Below, piece by piece: positions 56,423 to 64,000 of a stretch of DNA of 64,000 nucleotides. Position 1 is the stretch's first letter; the number at the start of each line of letters is the position of its first letter. The DNA is from Bin87 sp965204395. GTDB lineage: Bacteria; Chloroflexota; Dehalococcoidia; Lucifugimonadales; UBA3495. The stretch covers positions 2,480,001 to 2,544,000 of the forward strand of contig OZ241987.1 of assembly GCA_965204395.1 (NCBI GenBank), given 5' to 3'. The notes below the pieces were generated by a model, which saw only the letters and a program-made list of their open reading frames with translations, searched no databases and had not been told where the DNA came from. A program made the translations under genes and the position numbers.

Positions 56423-57157
56423 TCAGATTTCCAAATCCGGCGCCATGTCCGCGTCGGCGTCCTGGCTGGAAACTCGGAATTCAATGCTATCCAATTCGTC
56501 GTCGTCTTCGGCCGGCGGGGGCATGATCTGGCCCTTGTAGATCCACACTTTGATCCCGATGCGTCCCATGGCGGTGTGTGCCTCCGCCAGAGCATAGTCG
56601 ATATCGGCGCGCAGCGTGTGCAATGGGACTTGTCCCATCATCAATTTTTCGGTCCGTGCGATTTCGGCGCCGGAAATACGCCCTTTGGTGATGATCTTGA
56701 TTCCTTCCGCTCCGGCTTGCATGGTGCGCAACGCAGCCTGCCGCATTGCCCTCCTGTAGGCAACACGCCTACTGAGTTGGTCCGCGATATTCCTGCCCAC
56801 GAGGAACGGGTCCAGTTCGGGCTGTTCGATTTCTACGATGTTCAGGCGGAGCTGTCCGCTGGTCATGGTCTCCAGGCGGGACCTGAGCCCCTTGACCCGG
56901 TCACCGTCGCGCCCGATCAGGATGCCGGGGCGAGCCGAATGGATGTTGATGATAGTTTCCTGGGCGGTACGATCGATCTCAATGCGCGCAATTCCCGCGT
57001 CGGCAAACGCCTGATATTCGTCGTGAATCGTTCGGCGTAAGCCCAGGTCCTGTTGCACACCGTCCCGATACTGGGATCCGTTGTTAGCGTACCAGTGGGT
57101 CTTCCAGTCTTTGATGATTCCCAACCGGAAACCCAGGGGGTGGGTTTTATGGCCCAT
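56423..57157 (-). CDS. 30S ribosomal protein S3
   Basis: S3 forms the mRNA entry. The 244-residue protein has GHKTHPLGFRLGIIKDW, the KH segment GILIGRDGDRVKGLR, and a C-terminal domain ending GIKVWIYKGQIMP. The last ~35 residues are acidic. Confidence 0.96.
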   Translation of the reverse strand: MGHKTHPLGFRLGIIKDWKTHWYANNGSQYRDGVQQDLGLRRTIHDEYQAFADAGIARIEIDRTAQETIINIHSARPGILIGRDGDRVKGLRSRLETMTSGQLRLNIVEIEQPELDPFLVGRNIADQLSRRVAYRRAMRQAALRTMQAGAEGIKIITKGRISGAEIARTEKLMMGQVPLHTLRADIDYALAEAHTAMGRIGIKVWIYKGQIMPPPAEDDDELDSIEFRVSSQDADADMAPDLEI

Positions 57158-57160
57158 CGG

Positions 57161-57505
57161 CTAGCCCTCCTGAATGTCGTCAACTTCGATGATGATGTGA
57201 CTGGAGCGCCGCGTAACACGACCGATCCGGCCTCTGGCCCGTGCGCGGAACCTCTTCAGAGGCCGCGCCTGATCTGCAGAGATGCGCGTGATGCGCAACT
57301 CGTTGCGGTTCATGAACATGTTGTTTTCGGCGTTTGATGCCGCCGACTGGACTACCTTGGCCACGGAACGGGCCCACGGGGAGGTCATCAAACTCAGATG
57401 GTCCAGAGCATCGTTAACCGTCATGCCCCGAACAGCGTCCATGATCGGTTTCAGCCGCTTTGGAGAGGCTCCTACCTGCTTGGCTCTGGCGCGCACCACT
57501 GGCAT
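57161..57505 (-). CDS. 50S ribosomal protein L22
   Basis: L22 lines the exit tunnel. The 114-residue protein has VGASPKRLKPIMDAVRGM, SAASNAENNMFMNRNEL and FRARARGRIGRVTRRSSHI. Confidence 0.96.
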   Translation of the reverse strand: MPVVRARAKQVGASPKRLKPIMDAVRGMTVNDALDHLSLMTSPWARSVAKVVQSAASNAENNMFMNRNELRITRISADQARPLKRFRARARGRIGRVTRRSSHIIIEVDDIQEG

Positions 57506-57509
57506 CGCG

Positions 57510-57794
57510 TCACCTCACCCTGCTGGATCGCTCGGATCTAGCGACGTGCCCGCGATACGTACGTGTGGGGGCGAATTCGCCAAAACGGTGCCCCACCATA
57601 TTCTCGGTGATAAAAACCGGGACGTGCCTGCGGCCATCGTGCACCCCAAAGTTGAGGCCCACCATTTCGGGCATGATCATCGAATCCCGGGACCACGTGC
57701 GGATCACGGTGGCTTCACCGGATTCCCGGACCTGGTTAACTTTTTTTAGAAGCTTCGGGTGGACGTACGGTCCTTTTTTGATTGAACGCGACAT
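57510..57794 (-). CDS. 30S ribosomal protein S19
   Basis: S19 lies in the 30S head. The 94-residue form has SRSIKKGPYVHPKLLKKV, TWSRDSMIMPEMVGLNFGV and GHRFGEFAPTRTYRGHVA. Confidence 0.96.
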   Translation of the reverse strand: MSRSIKKGPYVHPKLLKKVNQVRESGEATVIRTWSRDSMIMPEMVGLNFGVHDGRRHVPVFITENMVGHRFGEFAPTRTYRGHVARSERSSRVR

Positions 57795-57845
57795 AATGCA
57801 ATATTCTTTGCCAACGCCGAGCCAACGGCGCGTGTGTTTTGATGT

Positions 57846-58682
57846 TTAGCGACGCCACCTTCGTCCGCGGACGATGAAACGGCTCGACGTCTTTTTCTTG
57901 TTGCGTGTCTTATGTCCCAACGTGGGTTTCCCGGTGGGCGATTTGGGGCCAGGCATACCGATCGGAGACCGACCCTCGCCGCCGCCGTGGGGATGGTCCA
58001 CCGGGTTTTTGGCTACGCCACGCACATGGGGGCGCCGGCCAAGGTGCCTCTTGGCGCCGGCTTTGCCCAGGCTTTCGTTTTTGTGGTCAGGATTGGACAA
58101 TTGCCCGACGCTGGCCCTGCAGTTCAGCAGGATTCGGCGCATCTCTCCGGAGGGCAGCCGGATCAAAACGTACTCACCTTCGCGGGAGAGCACCTGCGCT
58201 CCCGTTCCGGCCCCACGCACCAACTGACCGCCGCGACCGGGCGTCAGTTCAAGGTTGTGCACCACCGTTCCCGTGGGGATGTTACGCAAGGGTAGGGTGT
58301 TGCCGGGATTGATTTCGGCGGTTGGACCCGATTCGACCCGGTCCCCAACGCGGAGGTTCACCGGAGCCAGGATGTACGATTTCTCCCCGTCGGCGTAATG
58401 CAACAATGCGATCCGGGTGGTGCGATTGGGATCGTATTCGATGGTCTTGACTGTGGCCGGGACTCCGTCTTTCCGTCGCTTGAAATCGATCTTTCGATAC
58501 ATCCGACGCGACCCGCCGCCACGATGGTACGCAGTGATACGGCCCCGGTTGTTCCGGCCTCCACGCTTCTGCAGGGGCTCTAACAGAGACTTCTCCGGCT
58601 TTTTGGTGGTGATCTCCTCAAAAGAGGGCCTCACTGCGTTGCGCGTGCCAGGTGTAATTGGACGAATATTTTTCAGTGGCAT
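57846..58682 (-). CDS. 50S ribosomal protein L2
   Basis: L2 supports subunit joining and peptidyl transfer. The 278-residue protein has GRNNRGRITAYHRGGGSRR, IEYDPNRTTRIALLHYADG, and VAKNPVDHPHGGGEGRS with the functionally important His. A 120-base gap separates it from rplW. Confidence 0.96.
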   Translation of the reverse strand: MPLKNIRPITPGTRNAVRPSFEEITTKKPEKSLLEPLQKRGGRNNRGRITAYHRGGGSRRMYRKIDFKRRKDGVPATVKTIEYDPNRTTRIALLHYADGEKSYILAPVNLRVGDRVESGPTAEINPGNTLPLRNIPTGTVVHNLELTPGRGGQLVRGAGTGAQVLSREGEYVLIRLPSGEMRRILLNCRASVGQLSNPDHKNESLGKAGAKRHLGRRPHVRGVAKNPVDHPHGGGEGRSPIGMPGPKSPTGKPTLGHKTRNKKKTSSRFIVRGRRWRR

Positions 58683-58802
58683 CGATTTGCTCTCTTACAG
58701 TCCGGTTCCCGCTATGTCTCGAATTCAGTCGTCGGTACGTTTCAGAAGTTGCGGTTTGAACCGGCCACTAACTTTTCATTTCGCGGTGGCCGCCAAGGGC
58801 CG

Positions 58803-59087
58803 CTACAGCCCTTCGATAAGATCAATGCGGTCCCCAACGCGGAGCGTTACGACCGCTTTTTTAGTGTCGGGTTGTTTCTTGAACCGCGGACCGTATCGCT
58901 TGCGTTTCCCTCGGTTTACCGTGATGTTCACCCCGACGACCTTCACGCCAAAATGCTGCTCGACAGCTTGTTTGACCAGCGTCTTATTGGCTTTGGCGGC
59001 AATCTCAAAGGTATATTGACCCTCTTCCTGCAAGAGGGTGCTCTTTTCCGTGATGGTAGGCCGTAGGAGCACTTCACTGATGTTCAT
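58803..59087 (-). CDS. 50S ribosomal protein L23
   Basis: L23 forms the docking site for trigger factor at the tunnel exit. The 94-residue protein has VLLRPTITEKSTLLQEEG, TFEIAAKANKTLVKQAVE and RGKRKRYGPRFKK. Confidence 0.95.
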   Translation of the reverse strand: MNISEVLLRPTITEKSTLLQEEGQYTFEIAAKANKTLVKQAVEQHFGVKVVGVNITVNRGKRKRYGPRFKKQPDTKKAVVTLRVGDRIDLIEGL

Positions 59088-59764
59088 GCTTGTGTCTCCT
59101 CGGCGTTTGCGACCTCGGCCGCTTTTCTGGCGTGGAATTTCGGAGCGGTGGAAAGTTCAACGATACGTTGAATAGCTCCAACCGTTGCCAGGATCGTTTC
59201 CTTTTTCAACACGTCGTTGGCGTTGACCAGATCGGATGGCTGGGTCCAGACTTGCTTCAGGTTGCTGCCGGCCCGCGCTACGTTTTGGTCGGCGTTTTCG
59301 GTAATTACCAATACTGAACCCGAAATGCCCAAGTTTTCCAGCAAGCGCTTCATGGACTTCGTGCGTCCGTCCAGCTCACCCAACGAATCAATGCAGACGA
59401 GACGGCCGCCACGAATTTTCTCAGACAACACGCATTGCAGTGCCTTCCGGCGCATCGCTCTGGGCAGTCCCTTACGATAATCGCGCGGCTTGGGGCCGAA
59501 AGCGATGCCGCCGTGTCGCCATTGGGGAGACCGGATACTGCCCTGGCGGGCACGCCCGGTGTGCTTCTGAATCCAGGGTTTCCGTCCGCCGCCCGATACT
59601 TCAGCACGGGTCAGCGTTGAATGTGTGCCCTGCCGTTGGTTCAACTGATAGATGACCATGGCCTGGTGCACGAGAGAGGGATTCATCGGTATGTCAAGGA
59701 TTCCATCATCGATGTTGATGGTGTCAATCGCTTGACCATTGCCGTTTACTACAGGCAGTTCCAT
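59084..59764 (-). CDS. 50S ribosomal protein L4
   Basis: L4 lines the exit tunnel and in many bacteria regulates its operon. The 226-residue protein has LVHQAMVIYQLNQRQGTHS, the tunnel loop GGGRKPWIQKHTGRARQGS, and RSPQWRHGGIAFGPKPRDY. Confidence 0.96.
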   Translation of the reverse strand: MELPVVNGNGQAIDTINIDDGILDIPMNPSLVHQAMVIYQLNQRQGTHSTLTRAEVSGGGRKPWIQKHTGRARQGSIRSPQWRHGGIAFGPKPRDYRKGLPRAMRRKALQCVLSEKIRGGRLVCIDSLGELDGRTKSMKRLLENLGISGSVLVITENADQNVARAGSNLKQVWTQPSDLVNANDVLKKETILATVGAIQRIVELSTAPKFHARKAAEVANAEETQA

Positions 59765-60396
59765 TATGCTTGCGCCTTGCTTTTACCTGTTTTCCTGATG
59801 GTAACCGGGCTGTTGGGTCCGCCGGGGATTCCGCCCTTGACCATCAACAAATTGCGTTCCGGGTCGACCTTCACGACCTCTAACCCCTTGCTGGTGACCC
59901 TGCGGTTGCCCATGTGGCCGGACATTTTCAGGCCCTTGAACACCTTTCCTGGTGTGGTGCCACCCCCGATAGATCCGGGGGCGCGCTGCCGGTCCGATTG
60001 TCCGTGGGTGCGCGGGCCGCCGCCGAAGCCGTGTCGCTTCATCGTTCCTGCGAAGCCCCGGCCTTTCGACTTGCCGCTGACGTCTACGATTTCGCCGGAC
60101 TCGAAGATGTCCACCGAAACCAACTGCCCCACCGCGTATTCAGACACGTCGTCAGCCCGCACTTCTTCCAGCCGCCGGCCAATTTGGCTGCCCTTCAAGT
60201 GTCCCGACTCCGGTTTATTGGGGCGTCGGACTCGGCCGAAACCCAACTGCACCGATTCGTAACCGTCATTCTCTCGGGTTCGAATTTGCGTGACAGCGCA
60301 CGGCCCAGCCTCTATCACCGTAACCGGGACGACTTGCCCTGCGTCGTTGAACACCTGGGTCATGCCGATTTTTTTGCCGAGAAAACCTTTGAGCAT
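59764..60396 (-). CDS. 50S ribosomal protein L3
   Basis: L3 starts 50S assembly near the peptidyl transferase centre. The 210-residue protein has FLGKKIGMTQVFNDAGQVV, KGRGFAGTMKRHGFGGGPR and SIGGGTTPGKVFKGLKMSG. It shares one base with rplD. A possible promoter lies in the gap before it. Confidence 0.96.
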   Translation of the reverse strand: MLKGFLGKKIGMTQVFNDAGQVVPVTVIEAGPCAVTQIRTRENDGYESVQLGFGRVRRPNKPESGHLKGSQIGRRLEEVRADDVSEYAVGQLVSVDIFESGEIVDVSGKSKGRGFAGTMKRHGFGGGPRTHGQSDRQRAPGSIGGGTTPGKVFKGLKMSGHMGNRRVTSKGLEVVKVDPERNLLMVKGGIPGGPNSPVTIRKTGKSKAQA

Positions 60397-60483
60397 TGTC
60401 TTTAGCCTGATCTTGGTTTGTTCCGCCTGGATTGCGTCCCCAGGGCACGTCTGCTATCGGCGGACACGACAAACGGAGCAACG

Positions 60484-60512
60484 ATTTTACGATGAGAGCA
60501 GTATTTATTCAA
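60484..60512 (-). promoter_or_regulatory. Candidate internal promoter between rpsJ and rplC
   Basis: On the minus strand TTGAAT (60512-60507) is 17 bases from TAAAAT (60489-60484). It lies in a 157-base gap and would transcribe rplC and genes behind it. Confidence 0.5.
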
Positions 60513-60553
60513 CCCTGCTCGGCGATGCCGCCCGTCCTGCCCACGAAGGCATT

Positions 60554-60865
60554 CTACAGTTTGATGGAGATATCGACCCCCGCCGGCATATTTAGCCTGG
60601 TCAAAGCATCGATGGTCTTGCTGGTGGGCTCCATGATGTCCAGCAAACGCTTGTGTGTGCGGATCTCGAAGTGCTCTCGGGAGTCCTTGTCAACGTGCGG
60701 ACCGCGTATCACGCAAAATCGCCGGATCTGCGTGGGCAATGGGACCGGACCCGCCACGCGGGCGCCGGTGAGTTCGGCGGTGTCCACTATCTGAGCGCTC
60801 GATTGATCCAGCATCTTGTGGTCAAACGCCTTCAAGATTATGCGCATTTGCTGCCTGGCAACCAT
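60554..60865 (-). CDS. 30S ribosomal protein S10
   Basis: S10 lies in the 30S head and doubles as antitermination factor NusE. The 103-residue protein has RIILKAFDHKMLDQSSAQIV, GPVPLPTQIRRFCV and FEIRTHKRLLDIMEPT. It follows fusA directly, without a tuf gene. Confidence 0.96.
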   Translation of the reverse strand: MVARQQMRIILKAFDHKMLDQSSAQIVDTAELTGARVAGPVPLPTQIRRFCVIRGPHVDKDSREHFEIRTHKRLLDIMEPTSKTIDALTRLNMPAGVDISIKL

Positions 60866-60924
60866 AATTCTCTTTCTCTATCTCTCCAAATTGAAAGCGC
60901 CTCACAGTGCGGACGCTTGTTGCA

Positions 60925-63003
60925 TTAAATGTTCGCTACGGACCGCAACAGACTTTCCGGCACCGGTTCGTAGTGCCTGAACTCCATGGTGTACGAAGCC
61001 CGGCCGCGAGTGAGCGATCTAAGCGCGGTGGTGTACGCAAACGTTTCTCCCAGGGGAATCATGGCGCGTACTGTCTGTAGGTCGTCCTGGCCCTCAATGC
61101 TCCTGATCTGAGTGCGGCGACCGCCTAGGTCGCTCAGCACCTCGCTGAGAAACTCGCCAGGCGTCACGATCTCGATCTCAAACATGGGTTCCTGCAATAC
61201 GGGCCCGGCTTTGCGCGTTCCATCCCGCATCGCCATCATTGCCGCCGACCGGAAAGCCATCTCCGAGGAGTCCACGGTGTGGTAACTGCCGTCCACCAGT
61301 TTGACCGACAGGTCAACCAGTGGGTAACCCGCGAGGGGCCCGTTGTCCAGGGCCTGTTTCACGCCGGCCTCTACTGCCGGTATGTACTGGCGCGGTATTA
61401 CCCCGCCGGTAATTCCATCGACAAACAGATTTCCTTCGCCACGTTCGCGCGGTTCTATTTCCAGCCACACATGTCCGAATTGGCCATGGCCGCCGGTTTG
61501 ACGAACGAACCGCCCTTCGATCCGGACCGGCTTGGTGATCGTCTCGCGATAGGCAACTCGTGGCTGGCCAACCCTGGCTTCCACGTCGAACTCTCTCCGC
61601 ATGCGGTCGACCAAAACTTCGAGGTGTAACTCGCCCATTCCCGAGATGATCGTCTGCCCGGTCTCTTCGTTGAAACGCACCACGAAGGTGGGATCTTCTT
61701 CAGAAAGCTTGCGCAGGGCTTCGCCCAGTTTGTCCTGGTCCGCGCGAGTGGCAGGTTCTATCGCGACGGAAACGACCGGCTCGGGGAACCGAGGGGGTTC
61801 CAATATCAATGGTTTATGGTCGCTGCAAATCGTGTCGCCGGTGAAGGTGTCTTTCAAGCCCACCGCGGCACAAATGTTGCCGGCCGTAATTTGCTGCAAC
61901 TCCTCGCGATGGTTGGCGTGCATTCTCAGCAACCGGCCCATTCGTTCCCGGTTTCCACGACTCACGTTGCGGACGGCGGCTCCTGCTGCTACGGTACCGG
62001 AGTATATGCGAAGGAACACCAGCCTACCGACATACGGATCCACGACCACTTTGAAAGCCAGAGCGGAAAGCGGTTCACTGTCGATGGGTTCACGCATCTC
62101 CACATCTTCAGTGCCCGGGACGACCCCTTCTACCGCCGGAACATCCAACGGCGAGGGCAAATAGTTGATGATGGCATCCAACAACGGGTCGATGCCCTTG
62201 CCCCTCATGGCGCTCCCGCACAAGACCGGCACCAACTGTCGGCTGATCGTGGCGTTCCGCAGGGCCGACCGCAGGTCGTCGGCGCAGATATCCTCTCCTT
62301 CCAGGTACTTGATCAGCAGGGCTTCGTCTGTCTCGACGATCTTTTCGATCATTTCCTGGCGATAGTCGTTGAACGCCTTGGCGTACTCATCGGGTACGGG
62401 GATCAGTTCCGGAGGTTCCGCGACATCGTCTCTACCGTCCGAGTACATGATGGCCTGCCCTTCAATGAGGTCGACCACTCCCCGGAATTCATCCTCCTCT
62501 CCCACGGGAATCTGGACCGCTACCGGATTTCCATTCAGGCGGCGTCGCACCGAATCTATGGTGCGTTCGTAAGACGCGCCGACCCGATCCATCTTGTTGA
62601 CAAAGCAGATCCGGGGCACGTTGTAGGTATCGGCTTGTCGCCAAACCGTTTCCGACTGCGGTTGGACGCCGGCCACGGCATCCAGGACCACGATGCCCCC
62701 GTCCAACACCCGCAAACTGCGTTCGACTTCCGCCGTGAAGTCAACGTGTCCCGGCGTGTCGATGATGTTGACCTGATGATCGTGCCAATAGGCGGTGGTC
62801 GCCGCGGCCGTGATGGTGATGCCCCGTTCCTTCTCCTGGGGCATCCAGTCCATTGCGGTGGTGCCTTGGTCAACGCCACCGACTTTGCGGATGCGGCCAG
62901 TCAAATACAGCACGCGTTCCGTCACGGTGGTTTTGCCGGCGTCGATGTGGGCTATGAACCCGATGTTCCGGATTTTGCGAGAGTCGGTCTGTTCAGCAAT
63001 CAT
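60925..63003 (-). CDS. Elongation factor G
   Basis: EF-G moves tRNAs and mRNA after peptide bond formation. The 692-residue GTPase has AHIDAGKTT near residue 18, DTPGHVDFTAEV and NKMDR. The tail has MGELHLEVLVDRM and TGGHGQFGHVWLEI. It is the normal length. It lies between rpsG and rpsJ. Confidence 0.97.
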   Translation of the reverse strand: MIAEQTDSRKIRNIGFIAHIDAGKTTVTERVLYLTGRIRKVGGVDQGTTAMDWMPQEKERGITITAAATTAYWHDHQVNIIDTPGHVDFTAEVERSLRVLDGGIVVLDAVAGVQPQSETVWRQADTYNVPRICFVNKMDRVGASYERTIDSVRRRLNGNPVAVQIPVGEEDEFRGVVDLIEGQAIMYSDGRDDVAEPPELIPVPDEYAKAFNDYRQEMIEKIVETDEALLIKYLEGEDICADDLRSALRNATISRQLVPVLCGSAMRGKGIDPLLDAIINYLPSPLDVPAVEGVVPGTEDVEMREPIDSEPLSALAFKVVVDPYVGRLVFLRIYSGTVAAGAAVRNVSRGNRERMGRLLRMHANHREELQQITAGNICAAVGLKDTFTGDTICSDHKPLILEPPRFPEPVVSVAIEPATRADQDKLGEALRKLSEEDPTFVVRFNEETGQTIISGMGELHLEVLVDRMRREFDVEARVGQPRVAYRETITKPVRIEGRFVRQTGGHGQFGHVWLEIEPRERGEGNLFVDGITGGVIPRQYIPAVEAGVKQALDNGPLAGYPLVDLSVKLVDGSYHTVDSSEMAFRSAAMMAMRDGTRKAGPVLQEPMFEIEIVTPGEFLSEVLSDLGGRRTQIRSIEGQDDLQTVRAMIPLGETFAYTTALRSLTRGRASYTMEFRHYEPVPESLLRSVANI

Positions 63004-63077
63004 ACTTGTCTTTAGTCATCAATAAGCTGGGCGCATGGAGCGCCCGAAAGGCTATGTCCCTTGCAGGTGTGAGAAAA

Positions 63078-63548
63078 TTAGCGACGGTAGTGGACGAATG
63101 CCCGGTTTGCTTCAGCCATCCGGTGCAGTTCATCCTTGCGGCGCACCGCGGAACCTTCTCCGCGTGCGGCATCCATGAACTCGTTCGCCAGACCACGGGC
63201 CATTCGCATGCCGTTCCGGCCGCGGGCTCCGCGGATGATCCAGCGCATCGCCAGAGCCTCGCTTCGATTGGTCCGCAACTCGACCGGCACCTGATAGGTT
63301 GCGCCACCCACGCGACGGGGTCGCACCTCAACGAGGGGAGTGGCGTTCCGCATGGCGCTGGAGAAGACAACCATGGGATCCTGGTTGGTGTCTTGCCTGA
63401 CCAACTCCAGGGCATCGTAAACGACACGCTGTGCCGTGGACTTTTTGCCCTTCAGCATCACCCGATTGATGAATTTAGCCAGTTCCAAATTGCTGTATCG
63501 GGGATCGGGTTTGATTACGCGTGGTTCCGCTCGGCGTCTTCGCGACAT
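63078..63548 (-). CDS. 30S ribosomal protein S7
   Basis: S7 nucleates the 30S head. The 156-residue protein has YSNLELAKFINRVMLKGKKS, EVRPRRVGGATYQVPVE and GRNGMRMARGLANEFMDA. Standard order rpsL-rpsG-fusA. Confidence 0.96.
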   Translation of the reverse strand: MSRRRRAEPRVIKPDPRYSNLELAKFINRVMLKGKKSTAQRVVYDALELVRQDTNQDPMVVFSSAMRNATPLVEVRPRRVGGATYQVPVELRTNRSEALAMRWIIRGARGRNGMRMARGLANEFMDAARGEGSAVRRKDELHRMAEANRAFVHYRR

Positions 63549-63629
63549 GTTCCCTTCTGCCTTTCGTCGTACATTAAGCCACCCCCCAGCGCGGGGGGTG
63601 ACGGAAAATCGTTTCTTTAGGCGTCTGCT

Positions 63630-64000
63630 TTATCCTCTACGGGTTCCGTACTTGCTACGTCCCTGGCGGCGCCCACTTACGCCTTCGGTGTCCAGGTTGC
63701 TCCGTACCACGTGGTAGCGCACTCCGGGCAGATCCTTGACCCGACCCCCACGAATAAGTACCACCGAGTGTTCCTGAAGGTTGTGTCCTTCGCCACCGAT
63801 GTACGCAGTCACTTCCACGCCGTTGGTCAACCGCACGCGGCAGATTTTACGCAACGCGGAGTTGGGTTTCTTGGGAGTCATTGTCCGCACCTGAATGCAG
63901 ACTCCGCGCCGTTGCGGACATCCGGGGCCCCAGCGTGTTCGGTTGCGCAATGAGTTCTGTACCCAGTGCAGCGCCGGAGCCTTAGTACCTTTGCGCACGG
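63630..64000 (-). CDS. 30S ribosomal protein S12, 5' end outside the window
   Basis: S12 controls decoding accuracy. The visible 122+ residues have TPKKPNSALRKICRVRLTNG, EGHNLQEHSVVLIRGGRVKD and GRRQGRSKYGTRRG. The usual start lies beyond position 64000, about 7-10 residues away; the GTG at 63998 is internal. Between APAL and GCPQRRGVC there are ~13 more residues than in the E. coli form; similar inserts occur in some lineages. Confidence 0.95.
   Translation of the reverse strand, partial: VRKGTKAPALHWVQNSLRNRTRWGPGCPQRRGVCIQVRTMTPKKPNSALRKICRVRLTNGVEVTAYIGGEGHNLQEHSVVLIRGGRVKDLPGVRYHVVRSNLDTEGVSGRRQGRSKYGTRRG

Noticed and set aside
1..64000. CRISPR array, rRNA or tRNA genes
   Set aside because: No regularly spaced direct repeats, rRNA segments or tRNA cloverleaf with the T-loop consensus were seen in any gap.

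Overview
The window looks like a GC-rich bacterial chromosome segment. My best guess is Chloroflexota (Dehalococcoidia/SAR202-like). The evidence is a LexA/GroEL set without groES, an O-phosphoserine-type CysM next to a MoeB-like enzyme and an Rrf2 regulator, the S10-spc-alpha cluster running on into truA-rplM-rpsI, and short palindromic repeats with GGGGCGAA arms. This placement is inferred from gene content; no rRNA or tRNA gene is present to confirm it.

Layout. (1) Positions 1-6.2 kb are an accessory patch of serine-recombinase parts. A catalytic/recombinase half lies on the minus strand (395-1279) and the matching zinc-ribbon/coiled-coil half on the plus strand (1642-2370). There is also a truncated catalytic domain (2184-2741), an unknown protein (2713-3444), an Xre regulator, a 54-residue recombinase fragment and one apparently intact large serine recombinase (4496-6151) whose 3' end runs into a REP-like repeat. 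(2) 6.2-9.4 kb holds ClpC and a DUF433/DUF5615 toxin-antitoxin-like pair. (3) 9.4-12.5 kb is a tight minus-strand operon: a membrane protein, LarB, an LPG-synthase-like flippase and a UbiA-family phosphoribosyltransferase. (4) 12.6-16 kb holds a PaaI-type thioesterase, an Rrf2 regulator with three Cys, a MoeB-like adenylyltransferase and CysM. (5) 16-22.1 kb is nusA-ylxR-infB-rbfA-truB-nrtS. (6) 22.1-30.8 kb holds lexA, rpsT, groEL, a dUTPase/Dcd-like gene, queG, an EVE-domain gene, a thiolase-like gene, ychF and a GNAT gene. (7) 30.8-38.3 kb is a SAM/methionine recycling block headed by a well-resolved SAM-I riboswitch: mtnA, an ASST-like gene, a DUF4234 gene, mtnP, a rhodanese gene, ahcY and metK. 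(8) 38.5-42 kb holds two RDD proteins, a phosphohexomutase and CcdA. (9) 42-64 kb is all minus strand: rpsL-rpsG-fusA-S10-spc-alpha-rplQ-truA-rplM-rpsI, with no tuf gene.

How the genes work together. Most of the window is core translation, transcription and protein quality control. The SAM block forms a circuit: MetK makes SAM, AhcY clears S-adenosylhomocysteine, and MtnP plus MtnA recycle the methylthioadenosine by-product. A transcriptional SAM riboswitch sits at the front. CysM, the MoeB-like enzyme and the Rrf2 regulator suggest an iron-sulfur- or cysteine-responsive sulfur module.

The most unusual material is the recombinase patch at 0.4-6.2 kb, where domain halves lie in opposite orientations and two catalytic domains have lost key residues. 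Two families of palindromic repeats are scattered through the intergenic spaces. Several information-processing proteins (NusA, S5, S17, alpha subunit, L5) carry long low-complexity tails.
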